In this document: one piece after another, positions 7,779 through 20,600 of the stretch
How positions within the stretch are numbered: position 1 is the first letter of the stretch
Layout of the letters: every line of letters starts with the position of its first letter
From: Auanema rhodensis
Lineage: Eukaryota > Nematoda > Chromadorea > Rhabditida > Rhabditidae
Assembly: GCA_964057225.1 (NCBI GenBank)
Contig: OZ059899.1
Coordinates: 10,540,001-10,604,000, forward strand
Length of the DNA stretch: 64,000 bases
Direction of reading: 5' to 3'
Made by a program: the position numbers and the translations under genes
Notes under the pieces: model-generated
Database searches by the model: none
What the model was told of the DNA's origin: nothing
The model's input: the letters and a program-made list of their open reading frames with translations, nothing else

Positions 7779-10700
7779 GGCCGTATATATTTTTTTCTGG
7801 AATTCGAAAGCATTTGGGAAGGAAATTAGAAAGAAAAGAACTAGTTTTTCCTACTTTAAAACAAATAATAAGAAATAAAATAAAAAAGATTGTTAGATAT
7901 CCAATTTAAACTTATACATTTACTTCGATAAAGAGCCTATTAGTTTGAAATTTTATGTCTTACAGTTCTCCAACAGAACAGACTGATCCTGATTTCTCTA
8001 TGATTATATAAAACTCTCGTTTGATATAAAAAAAGAAGAGGAATAACGTTTCCAGGATGTCAATGATATCGAATCTAGTGATATTGTAGAAAAATGTAAT
8101 GTCAGCTCCATAGGTTTTCTCTTAATTTCTCTCATCACAATTGTCTTAGTTTTTTTTCTCATAAGAGTTTCTGAAATCTTAGGTGAACAAGGCCGTATAT
8201 TTTTTTTTCTGGAAATCGGAAGCTTTTGGGATGGAAATTAGAAAGAAAAGAACTAGTTTTTCCTATTTTAAAACAAACAAAAAAAAATAAAATGAAAAAG
8301 ATTGTTAGATATCCAATTTAAACTTATACATTTACTTCGATAAAGAGCCTATTAGTTTGAAATTTTATGTCTTACAGTTCTCCAACAGAACAGACTGATC
8401 CTGATTTCTCTATGATTATATAAAACTCTCGTTTGATATAAAAAAAGAAGAGGAATAACGTTTCCAGGATGTCAATGATATCGAATCTAGTGATATTGTA
8501 GAAAAATGTAATGTCAGCTCCATAGGTTTTCTCTTAATTTCTCTCATCACAATTGTCTTAGTTTTTTTTCTCATAAGAGTTTCTGAAATCTTAGGTGAAC
8601 AAGGCCGTATATATTTTTTTCTGGAATTCGAAAGCATTTGGGATGGAAATTAGAAAGAAAAGAACTAGTTTTTCCTATTTTAAAACAAACAAAAAAAAAT
8701 AAAATGAAAAAGATTGTTAGATATCCAATTTAAACTTATACATTTACTTCGATAAAGAGCCTATTAGTTTGAAATTTTATGTCTTACAGTTCTCCTACAG
8801 AACAGACTGATCCTGATTTCTCTATGATTACATCAAACTCTCGTTCGATATAAAAAAAAGAAGAGGAATAACGTTTCTAGGATGTCATTGATATCGAATC
8901 TAGTGATATTGTAAAAAAATGTAATGTCAGCTCCATAGGTTTTCTCTTAATTTCTCTCATCACAATTGTCTTAGTTTTTTTTCTCATAAGAGTTTCTGAA
9001 ATCTTAGGTGAACAAGGCCGTATATATTTTTTTCTGGAATTCGAAAGCATTTGGGATGGAAATTAGAAAGAAAAGAACTAGTTTTTCCCATTTTAAAACA
9101 AACAAAAAAAAATAAAATGAAAAAGATTGTTAGATATCCAATTTAAACTTATACATTTACTTCGATAAAGAGCCTATTAGTTTGAAATTTTATGTCTTAC
9201 AGTTCTCCAACAGAACAGACTGATCCTGATTTCTCTATGATTATATAAAACTCTCGTTTGATATAAAAAAAGAAGAGGAATAACGTTTCCAGGATGTCAA
9301 TGATATCGAATCTAGTGATATTGTAGAAAAATGTAATGTCAGCTCCATAGGTTTTCTCTTAATTTCTCTCATCACAATTGTCTTAGTTTTTTTTCTCATA
9401 AGAGTTTCTGAAATCTTAGGTGAACATGGCCGTATATATTTTTTTCTGGAAATCGAAAGCATTTGGGATGGAAATTAGAAAGAAAAGAACTAGTTTTTCC
9501 TATTTTAAAACAAACAAAAAAAAATAAAATGAAAAAGATTGTTAGATATCCAATTTAAACTTATACATTTACTTCGATAAAGAGCCTATTAGTTTGAAAT
9601 TTTATGTCTTACAGTTCTCCAACAGAACAGACTGATCCTGATTTCTCTATGATTATATAAAACTCTCGTTTGATATAAAAAAAGAAGAGGAATAACGTTT
9701 CCAGGATGTCAATGATATCGAATCTAGTGATATTGTAGAAGAATGTAATGTCAGCTCCATAGGTTTTCTCTTAATTTCTCTCATCACAATTGTCTTAGTT
9801 TTTTTTCTCATAAGAGTTTCTGAAATCTTAGGTGAACAAGGCCGTATATATTTTTTTCTGGAATTCGAAAGCATTTGGGATGGAAATTAGAAAGAAAAGA
9901 ACTAGTTTTTCCTATTCTAAAACAAACAAAAAAAAATAAAATGAAAAAGATTGTTAGATATCCAATTTAAACTTATACATTTACTTCGATAAAGAGCCCA
10001 TTAGTTTGAAATTTTATGTCTTACAGTTCTCCAACAGAACAGACTGATCCTGATTTCTCTATGATTACATAAAACTCTCGTTTGATATAAAAAAGAAGAG
10101 GAATAACGTTTCCAGGATGTCAATGATATCGAATCTAGTGATATTGTAGAAAAATGTAATGTCAGCTCCATAGGTTTTCTCTTAATTTCTCTCATCACAA
10201 TTGTCTTAGTTTTTTTTCTCATAAGAGTTTCTGAAATCTTAGGTGAACAAGGCCGTATATATTTTTTTCTGGAATTCGAAAGCATTTGGGAAGGAAATTA
10301 GAAAGAAAAGAACTAGTTTTTCCTACTTTAAAACAAATAATAAGAAATAAAATAAAAAAGATTGTTAGATATCCAATTTAAACTTATACATTTATTTCGA
10401 TAAAGAGCCTATTAGTTTGAAATTTTATGTCTTACAGTTCTCCAACAGAACAGACTGATCCTGATTTCTCTATGATTATATAAAACTCTCGTTTGATATA
10501 AAAAAAGAAGAGGAATAACGTTTCCAGGATGTCAATGATATCGAATCTAGTGATATTGTAGAAAAATGTAATGTCAGCTCCATAGGTTTTCTCTTAATTT
10601 CTCTCATCACAATTGTCTTAGTTTTTTTTCTCATAAGAGTTTCTGAAATCTTAGGTGAACAAGGCCGTATATATTTTTTTCTGGAAATCGAAAGCTTTTG

Positions 10701-12722
10701 GGATGGAAATTAGAAAGAAAAGAACTAGTTTTTCCTATTTTAAAACAAACAAAAAAAAATAAAATGAAAAAGATTGTTAGATATCCAATTTAAACTTATA
10801 CATTTACTTCGATAAAGAGCCTATTAGTTTGAAATTTTATGTCTTACAGTTCTCCAACAGAACAGACTGATCCTGATTTCTCTATGATTATATAAAACTC
10901 TCGTTTGATATAAAAAAAGAAGAGGAATAACGTTTCCAGGATGTCAATGATATCGAATCTAGTGATATTGTAGAAAAATGTAATGTCAGCTCCATAGGTT
11001 TTCTCTTAATTTCTCTCATCACAATTGTCTCAGTTTTTTTTCTCATAAGAGTTTCTGAAATCTTAGGTGAACAAGGCCGTATATATTTTTTTCTGGAATT
11101 CGAAAGCATTTGGGATGGAAATTAGAAAGAAAAGAACTAGTTTTTCCTATTTTAAAACAAACAAAAAAAAATAAAATGAAAAAGATTGTTAGATATCCAA
11201 TTTAAACTTATACATTTACTTCGATAAAGAGCCTATTAGTTTGAAATTTTATGTCTTACAGTTCTCCTACAGAACAGACTGATCCTGATTTCTCTATGAT
11301 TACATCAAACTCTCGTTCGATATAAAAAAAAGAAGAGGAATAACGTTTCCAGGATGTCATTGATATCGAATCTAGTGATATTGTAAAAAAATGTAATGTC
11401 AGCTCCATAGGTTTTCTCTTAATTTCTCTCATCACAATTGTCTTAGTTTTTTTTCTCATAAGAGTTTCTGAAATCTTAGGTGAACAAGGCCGTATATATT
11501 TTTTTCTGGAATTCGAAAGCATTTGGGATGGAAATTAGAAAGAAAAGAACTAGTTTTTCCTATTTTAAAACAAACAAAAAAAAATAAAATGAAAAAGATT
11601 GTTAGATATCCAATTTAAACTTATACATTTACTTCGATAAAGAGCCTATTAGTTTGAAATTTTATGTCTTACAGTTCTCCAACAGAACAGACTGATCCTG
11701 ATTTCTCTATGATTATATAAAACTCTCGTTTGATATAAAAAAAGAAGAAGAATAACGTTTCCAGGATGTCAATGATATCGAATCTAGTGATATTGTAGAA
11801 AAATGTAATGTCAGCTCCATAGGTTTTCTCTTAATTTCTCTCATCACAATTGTCTTAGTTTTTTTTCTCATAAGAGTTTCTGAAATCTTAGGTGAACAAG
11901 GCCGTATATATTTTTTTCTGGAAATCGAAAGCATTTGGGATGGAAATTAGAAAGAAAAGAACTAGTTTTTCCTATTTTAAAACAAACAAAAAAAAATAAA
12001 ATGAAAAAGATTGTTAGATATCCAATTTAAACTTATACATTTACTTCGATAAAGAGCCTATTAGTTTGAAATTTTATGTCTTACAGTTCTCCAACAGAAC
12101 AGACTGATCCTGATTTCTCTATGATTATATAAAACTCTCGTTTGATATAAAAAAAGAAGAGGAATAACGTTTCCAGGATGTCAATGATATCGAATCTAGT
12201 GATATTGTAGAAGAATGTAATGTCAGCTCCATAGGTTTTCTCTTAATTTCTCTCATCACAATTGTCTTAGTTTTTTTTCTCATAAGAGTTTCTGAAATCT
12301 TAGGTGAACAAGGCCGTATATATTTTTTTCTGGAATTCGAAAGCATTTGGGATGGAAATTAGAAAGAAAAGAACTAGTTTTTCCTATTCTAAAACAAACA
12401 AAAAAAAATAAAATGAAAAAGATTGTTAGATATCCAATTTAAACTTATACATTTACTTCGATAAAGAGCCCATTAGTTTGAAATTTTATGTCTTACAGTT
12501 CTCCAACAGAACAGACTGATCCTGATTTCTCTATGATTACATAAAACTCTCGTTTGATATAAAAAAGAAGAGGAATAACGTTTCCAGGATGTCAATGATA
12601 TCGAATCTAGTGATATTGTAGAAAAATGTAATGTCAGCTCCATAGGTTTTCTCTTAATTTCTCTCATCACAATTGTCTTAGTTTTTTTTCTCATAAGAGT
12701 TTCTGAAATCTTACGTGAACAA
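7779..12722. repeat. 2472-bp six-unit higher-order repeat, two copies
   Basis: Copies run 7779-10250 and 10251-12722, with unit starts 7779, 8191, 8603, 9016, 9428, 9840 and again 10251, 10663, 11075, 11488, 11900, 12312. Marker variants recur in the same order: GGGAAGG in the first unit, GGAAATCG with GCTTTT in the second, CATCAAACTCTCGTTCG in the third, GGAAATCG at the start of the fifth, and GAGCCCATTAG with the shortened A-run in the sixth. A few private changes (for example CTCAGTT near 11030 and CTTACGTG near 12712) show the copies are not identical. Confidence 0.9.
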
Positions 12723-15700
12723 GGCCGTATATTTTTTTTTCTGGAATTCGAAAGCATTTGGGATGGAAATTAGAAAGAAAAGAACTAGTTTTTCCTACTT
12801 TAAAACGAACAATAAGAAATAAAATAAAAAAGATTGTTAGATATCCAATTTAAACTTATACATTTACTTCGATAAAGAGCCTATTAGTTTGAAATTTTAT
12901 GTCTTACAGTTCTCCAACAGAACAGACTGATCCTGATTTCTCTATGATTACATAAAACTCTCGTTTGATATAAAAAAAGAAGAGGAATAACGTTTCCAGG
13001 ATGTCAATGATATCGAATCTAGTGATATTGTAGAAAAATGTAATGTCAGCTCCATAGGTTTTCTCTTAATTTCTCTCATCACAATTGTCTTAGTTTTTTT
13101 CCATAAGAGTTTCTGAAATCTTACTTGACCAAGGCCTTATATATTTTTCTGGAATTCGAAAGTATTTAGGATGGAAATTAAAAAGAAAAGAACTAGTTTT
13201 TCCTACTTTAAAACAAACAATAAGAAATAAAATAAAAAAGATTGTTAGATATCCAATTTAAACTTATACATTTACTTTGATAAAGAGCCTATTAGTTTGA
13301 AATTTTATGTCTTACAGTTCTCCAACAGAACAGACTGATCCTGATTTCTCTATGATTACATAAAACTCTCGTTTGATATAAAAAAAGAAGAGGAATAACG
13401 TTTCCAGGATGTCAATGATATCGAATCTAGTGATATTGTAGAAAAATGTAATGTCAGCTCCATAGGTTTTCTCTTAATTTCTCTCATCACAATTGTCTTA
13501 GTTTTTTTTCTCATTAGAGTTTCTGAAATCTTAGGTGAACAAGGCCGTATATATTTTTTTCTGGAATTCGAAAGCATTTGGGATGGACATTAGAAGAAAA
13601 AGAACTAGTTTTTCCTACTTTAAAACAAACAAAAAAAAATAAAATGAAAAAGATTGTTAGATATCCAATTTAAACTTATACATTTACTTTGATAAAGAGC
13701 CTATTAGTTTGAAATTTTATGTCTTACAGTTCTCCAACAGAACAGACTGATCCTGATTTCTCTATGATTACATAAAACTCTCGTTTGATATAAAAAAAGA
13801 AGAGGAATAACGTTTCCAGGATATCAATGATATCGAATCTAGTGATATTGTAGAAAAATGTAATGTCAGCTCCATAGTTTTTCTCTTAATTTCTCTCATC
13901 ACAATAGTCTTATTTTTTTTTCATAAGAGTTTCTGAAATCTTAGTTGAACAAGGCCGTATATATATTTTCCTGGAATTCGAAAGCATTTGGGATGGAAAT
14001 TAGAAAGAAAAGAACTAGTTTTTCCTACTTTAAAACGAACAATAAGAAATAAAATAAAAAAGATTGTTAGATATCCAATTTAAACTTATACATTTACTTC
14101 GATAAAGAGCCTATTAGTTTGAAATTTTATGTCTTACAGTTCTCCAACAGAACAGACTGATCCTGATTTCTCTATGATTACATAAAACTCTTGTTTGATA
14201 TACAAAAAGGAGAGGAATAACGTTTCCAGGATATCAATGATATCGAATCTAGTGATATTGTAGAAAAATGTAATGTCAGCTCCATAGGTTTTCTCTTAAT
14301 TTCTCTCATCACAATTGTCTTAGTTTTTTTTCTCATAAGAGTTTCTGAAATCTTAGGTGAACAAGGCCGTATATATTTTTTTCTGGAATTCGAAAGCATT
14401 TGGGATGGAAATTAGAAAGAAAAGAACTAGTTTTTCCTATTTTAAAACAAACAAAAAAAAATAAAATGAAAAAGATTGTTAGATATCCAATTTAAACATA
14501 TACATTTACTTCGATAAAGAGCCTATTAGTTTGAAATTTTATGTCTTACAGTTCTCCAACAGAACAGACTGATCCTGATTTCTCTATGATTACATAAAAC
14601 TCTCGTTTGATATAAAAAAAGAAGAGGAATAACGTTTCCAGGATGTCAATGATATCGAATCTAGTGATATTGTAGAAAAATGTAATGTCAGCTCCATAGG
14701 TTTTCTCTTAATTTCTCTCATCACAATTGTCTTAGTTTTTTTTCTCATAAGAGTTTCTGAAATCTTAGGTGAACAAGGCCGTATATATTTTTTTCTGGAA
14801 TTCGAAAGCATTTGGGATGGAAATTAGAAAGAAAAGAACTAGTTTTTCCTATTTTAAAACAAACAAAAAAAAATAAAATGAAAAAGATTGTTAGATATCC
14901 AATTTAAACTTATACATTTACTTCGATAAAGAGCCTATTAGTTTGAAATTTTATGTCTTACAGTTCTCCTACAGAACAGACTGATCCTGATTTCTCTATG
15001 ATTACATCAAACTCTCGTTCGATATAAAAAAAAGAAGAGGAATAACGTTTCTAGGATGTCATTGATATCGAATCTAGTGATATTGTAAAAAAATGTAATG
15101 TCAGCTCCATAGGTTTTCTCTTAATTTCTCTCATCACAATTGTCTTAGTTTTTTTTCTCATAAGAGTTTCTGAAATCTTAGGTGAACAAGGCCGTATATA
15201 TTTTTTTCTGGAATTCGAAAGCATTTGGGATGGAAATTAGAAAGAAAAGAACTAGTTTTTCCTATTTTAAAACAAACAAAAAAAAAAAAAATGAAAAAGA
15301 TTGTTAGATATCCAATTTAAACTTATACATTTACTTCGATAAAGAGCCTATTAGTTTGAAATTTTATGTCTTACAGTTCTCCAACAGAACAGACTGATCC
15401 TGATTTCTCTATGATTACATAAAACTCTCGTTTGATATAAAAAAAGAAGAGGAATAACGTTTCCAGGATGTCAATGATATCGAATCTAGTGATATTGTAG
15501 AAAAATGTAATGTCAGCTCCATAGGTTTTCTCTTAATTTCTCTCATCACAATTGTCTTAGTTTTTTTCCATAAGAGTTTCTGAAATCTTACTTGACCAAG
15601 GCCTTATATATTTTTCTGGAATTCGAAAGTATTTAGGATGGAAATTAAAAAGAAAAGAACTAGTTTTTCCTACTTTAAAACAAACAATAAGAAATAAAAT

Positions 15701-17656
15701 AAAAAAGATTGTTAGATATCCAATTTAAACTTATACATTTACTTTGATAAAGAGCCTATTAGTTTGAAATTTTATGTCTTACAGTTCTCCAACAGAACAG
15801 ACTGATCCTGATTTCTCTATGATTACATAAAACTCTCGTTTGATATAAAAAAAGAAGAGGAATAACGTTTCCAGTATGTCAATGATATCGAATCTAGTGA
15901 TATTGTAGAAAAATGTAATGTCAGCTCCATAGGTTTTCTCTTAATTTCTCTCATCACAATTGTCTTAGTTTTTTTTCTCATTAGAGTTTCTGAAATCTTA
16001 GGTGAACAAGGCCGTATATATTTTTTTCTGGAATTCGAAAGCATTTGGGATGGACATTAGAAGAAAAAGAACTAGTTTTTCCTACTTTAAAACAAACAAA
16101 AAAAAATAAAATGAAAAAGATTGTTAGATATCCAATTTAAACTTATACATTTACTTTGATAAAGAGCCTATTAGTTTGAAATTTTATGTCTTACAGTTCT
16201 CCAACAGAACAGACTGATCCTGATTTCTCTATGATTACATAAAACTCTCGTTTGATATAAAAAAAGAAGAGGAATAACGTTTCCAGGATATCAATGATAT
16301 CGAATCTAGTGATATTGTAGAAAAATGTAATGTCAGCTCCATAGTTTTTCTCTTAATTTCTCTCATCACAATAGTCTTATTTTTTTTTCATAAGAGTTTC
16401 TGAAATCTTAGTTGAACAAGGCCGTATATATATTTTCCTGGAATTCGAAAGCATTTGGGATGGAAATTAGAAAGAAAAGAACTAGTTTTTCCTACTTTAA
16501 AACGAACAATAAGAAATAAAATAAAAAAGATTGTTAGATATCCAATTTAAACTTATACATTTACTTCGATAAAGAGCCTATTAGTTTGAAATTTTATGTC
16601 TTACAGTTCTCCAACAGAACAGACTGATCCTGATTTCTCTATGATTACATAAAACTCTTGTTTGATATACAAAAAGGAGAGGAATAACGTTTCCAGGATA
16701 TCAATGATATCGAATCTAGTGATATTGTAGAAAAATGTAATGTCAGCTCCATAGGTTTTCTCTTAATTTCTCTCATCACAATTGTCTTAGTTTTTTTTCT
16801 CATAAGAGTTTCTGAAATCTTAGGTGAACAAGGCCGTATATATTTTTTTCTGGAATTCGAAAGCATTTGGGATGGAAATTAGAAAGAAAAGAACTAGTTT
16901 TTCCTATTTTAAAACAAACAAAAAAAAATAAAATGAAAAAGATTGTTAGATATCCAATTTAAACATATACATTTACTTCGATAAAGAGCCTATTAGTTTG
17001 AAATTTTATGTCTTACAGTTCTCCAACAGAACAGACTGATCCTGATTTCTCTATGATTACATAAAACTCTCGTTTGATATAAAAAAAGAAGAGGAATAAC
17101 GTTTCCAGGATGTCAATGATATCGAATCTAGTGATATTGTAGAAAAATGTAATGTCAGCTCCATAGGTTTTCTCTTAATTTCTCTCATCACAATTGTCTT
17201 AGTTTTTTTTCTCATAAGAGTTTCTGAAATCTTAGGTGAACAAGGCCGTATATATTTTTTTCTGGAATTCGAAAGCATTTGGGATGGAAATTAGAAAGAA
17301 AAGAACTAGTTTTTCCTATTTTAAAACAAACAAAAAAAAATAAAATGAAAAAGATTGTTAGATATCCAATTTAAACTTATACATTTACTTCGATAAAGAG
17401 CCTATTAGTTTGAAATTTTATGTCTTACAGTTCTCCTACAGAACAGACTGATCCTGATTTCTCTATGATTACATCAAACTCTCGTTCGATATCAAAAAAA
17501 GAAGAGGAATAACGTTTCTAGGATGTCATTGATATCGAATCTAGTGATATTGTAAAAAAATGTAATGTCAGCTCCATAGGTTTTCTCTTAATTTCTCTCA
17601 TCACAATTGTCTTAGTTTTTTTTCTCATAAGAGTTTCTGAAATCTTAGGTGAACAA
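12723..17656. repeat. 2467-bp six-unit higher-order repeat, two copies
   Basis: Unit starts are 12723, 13133, 13543, 13953, 14365, 14777 and 15190, 15600, 16010, 16420, 16832, 17244. Corresponding units lie exactly 2467 bp apart. Shared markers are the GACCAAGGCC unit (13133/15600), the GGACATTAGAAG unit (13543/16010), the ATAGTCTTATTTT unit (just before 13953/16420) and AACTCTTGTTTG (about 14187/16654). The outer limits are uncertain by up to one unit because units 12723 and 15190 differ in their A-rich tract. Confidence 0.85.
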
Positions 17657-20600
17657 GGCCGTATATATTTTTTTCTGGAATTCGAAAGCATTTGGGATGG
17701 AAATTAGAAAGAAAAGAACTAGTTTTTCCTATTTTAAAACAAACAAAAAAAAATAAAATGAAAAAGATTGTTAGATATCCAATTTAAACTTATACATTTA
17801 CTTCGATAAAGAGCCTATTAGTTTGAAATTTTATGTCTTACAGTTCTCCAACAGAACAGACTGATCCTGATTTCTCTATGATTATATAAAACTCTCGTTT
17901 GATATAAAAAAAGAAGAGGAATAACGTTTCCAGGATGTCAATGATATCGAATCTAGTGATATTGTAGAAAAATGTAATGTCAGCTCCATAGGTTTTCTCT
18001 TAATTTCTCTCATCACAATTGTCTTAGTTTTTTTTCTCATAAGAGTTTCTGAAATCTTAGGTGAACAAGGCCGTATATATTTTTTTCTGGAAATCGAAAG
18101 CATTTGGGATGGAAATTAGAAAGAAAAGAACTAGTTTTTCCTATTTTAAAACAAACAAAAAAAAATAAAATGAAAAAGATTGTTAGATATCCAATTTAAA
18201 CTTATACATTTACTTCGATAAAGAGCCTATTAGTTTGAAATTTTATGTCTTACAGTTCTCCAACAGAACAGACTGATCCTGATTTCTCTATGATTATATA
18301 AAACTCTCGTTTGATATAAAAAAAGAAGAGGAATAACGTTTCCAGGATGTCAATGATATCGAATCTAGTGATATTGTAGAAGAATGTAATGTCAGCTCCA
18401 TAGGTTTTCTCTTAATTTCTCTCATCACAATTGTCTTAGTTTTTTTTCTCATAAGAGTTTCTGAAATCTTAGGTGAACAAGGCCGTATATATTTTTTTCT
18501 GGAATTCGAAAGCATTTGGGATGGAAATTAGAAAGAAAAGAACTAGTTTTTCCTATTCTAAAACAAACAAAAAAAAATAAAATGAAAAAGATTGTTAGAT
18601 ATCCAATTTAAACTTATACATTTACTTCGATAAAGAGCCCATTAGTTTGAAATTTTATGTCTTACAGTTCTCCAACAGAACAGACTGATCCTGATTTCTC
18701 TATGATTACATAAAACTCTCGTTTGATATAAAAAAGAAGAGGAATAACGTTTCCAGGATGTCAATGATATCGAATCTAGTGATATTGTAGAAAAATGTAA
18801 TGTCAGCTCCATAGGTTTTCTCTTAATTTCTCTCATCACAATTGTCTTAGTTTTTTTTCTCATAAGAGTTTCTGAAATCTTAGGTGAACAAGGCCGTATA
18901 TATTTTTTTCTGGAATTCGAAAGCATTTGGGATGGAAATTAGAAAGAAAAGAACTAGTTTTTCCTACTTTAAAACGAACAATAAGAAATAAAATGAAAAA
19001 GATTGTTAGATATCCAATTTAAACTTATACATTTACTTCGATAAAGAGCCTATTAGTTTGAAATTTTATGTCTTACAGTTCTCCAACAGAACAGACTGAT
19101 CCTGATTTCTCTATGATTACATAAAACTCTCGTTTGATATAAAAAAAGAAGAGGAATAACGTTTCCAGGATGTCAATGATATCGAATCTAGTGATATTGT
19201 AAAAAAATGTAATGTCAGCTCCATAGGTTTTCTCTTAATTTCTCTCATCACAATTGTCTTAGTTTTTTTTCTCATAAGAGTTTCTGAAATCTTAGGTGAA
19301 CAAGGCCGTATATATTTTTTTCTGGAATTCGAAAGCATTTGGGAAGGAAATTAGAAAGAAAAGAACTAGTTTTTCCTACTTTAAAACAAATAATAAGAAA
19401 TAAAATAAAAAAGATTGTTAGATATCCAATTTAAACTTATACATTTACTTCGATAAAGAGCCTATTAGTTTGAAATTTTATGTCTTACAGTTCTCCAACA
19501 GAACAGACTGATCCTGATTTCTCTATGATTATATAAAACTCTCGTTTGATATAAAAAAAGAAGAGGAATAACGTTTCCAGGATGTCAATGATATCGAATC
19601 TAGTGATATTGTAGAAAAATGTAATGTCAGCTCCATAGGTTTTCTCTTAATTTCTCTCATCACAATTGTCTTAGTTTTTTTTCTCATAAGAGTTTCTGAA
19701 ATCTTAGGTGAACAAGGCCGTATATATTTTTCTCTGGAAATCGAAAGCTTTTGGGATGGAAATTAGAAAGAAAAGAACTAGTTTTTCCTATTTTAAAACA
19801 AACAAAAAAAAATAAAATGAAAAAGATTGTTAGATATCCAATTTAAACTTATACATTTACTTCGATAAAGAGCCTATTAGTTTGAAATTTTATGTCTTAC
19901 AGTTCTCCAACAGAACAGACTGATCCTGATTTCTCTATGATTATATAAAACTCTCGTTTGATATAAAAAAAGAAGAGGAATAACGTTTCCAGGATGTCAA
20001 TGATATCGAATCTAGTGATATTGTAGAAAAATGTAATGTCAGCTCCATAGGTTTTCTCTTAATTTCTCTCATCACAATTGTCTTAGTTTTTTTTCTCATA
20101 AGAGTTTCTGAAATCTTAGGTGAACAAGGCCGTATATATTTTTTTCTGGAATTCGAAAGCATTTGGGATGGAAATTAGAAAGAAAAGAACTAGTTTTTCC
20201 TATTTTAAAACAAACAAAAAAAAATAAAATGAAAAAGATTGTTAGATATCCAATTTAAACTTATACATTTACTTCGATAAAGAGCCTATTAGTTTGAAAT
20301 TTTATGTCTTACAGTTCTCCTACAGAACAGACTGATCCTGATTTCTCTATGATTACATCAAACTCTCGTTCGATATAAAAAAAAGAAGAGGAATAACGTT
20401 TCCAGGATGTCATTGATATCGAATCTAGTGATATTGTAAAAAAATGTAATGTCAGCTCCATAGGTTTTCTCTTAATTTCTCTCATCACAATTGTCTTAGT
20501 TTTTTTTCTCATAAGAGTTTCTGAAATCTTAGGTGAACAAGGCCGTATATATTTTTTTCTGGAATTCGAAAGCATTTGGGATGGAAATTAGAAAGAAAAG

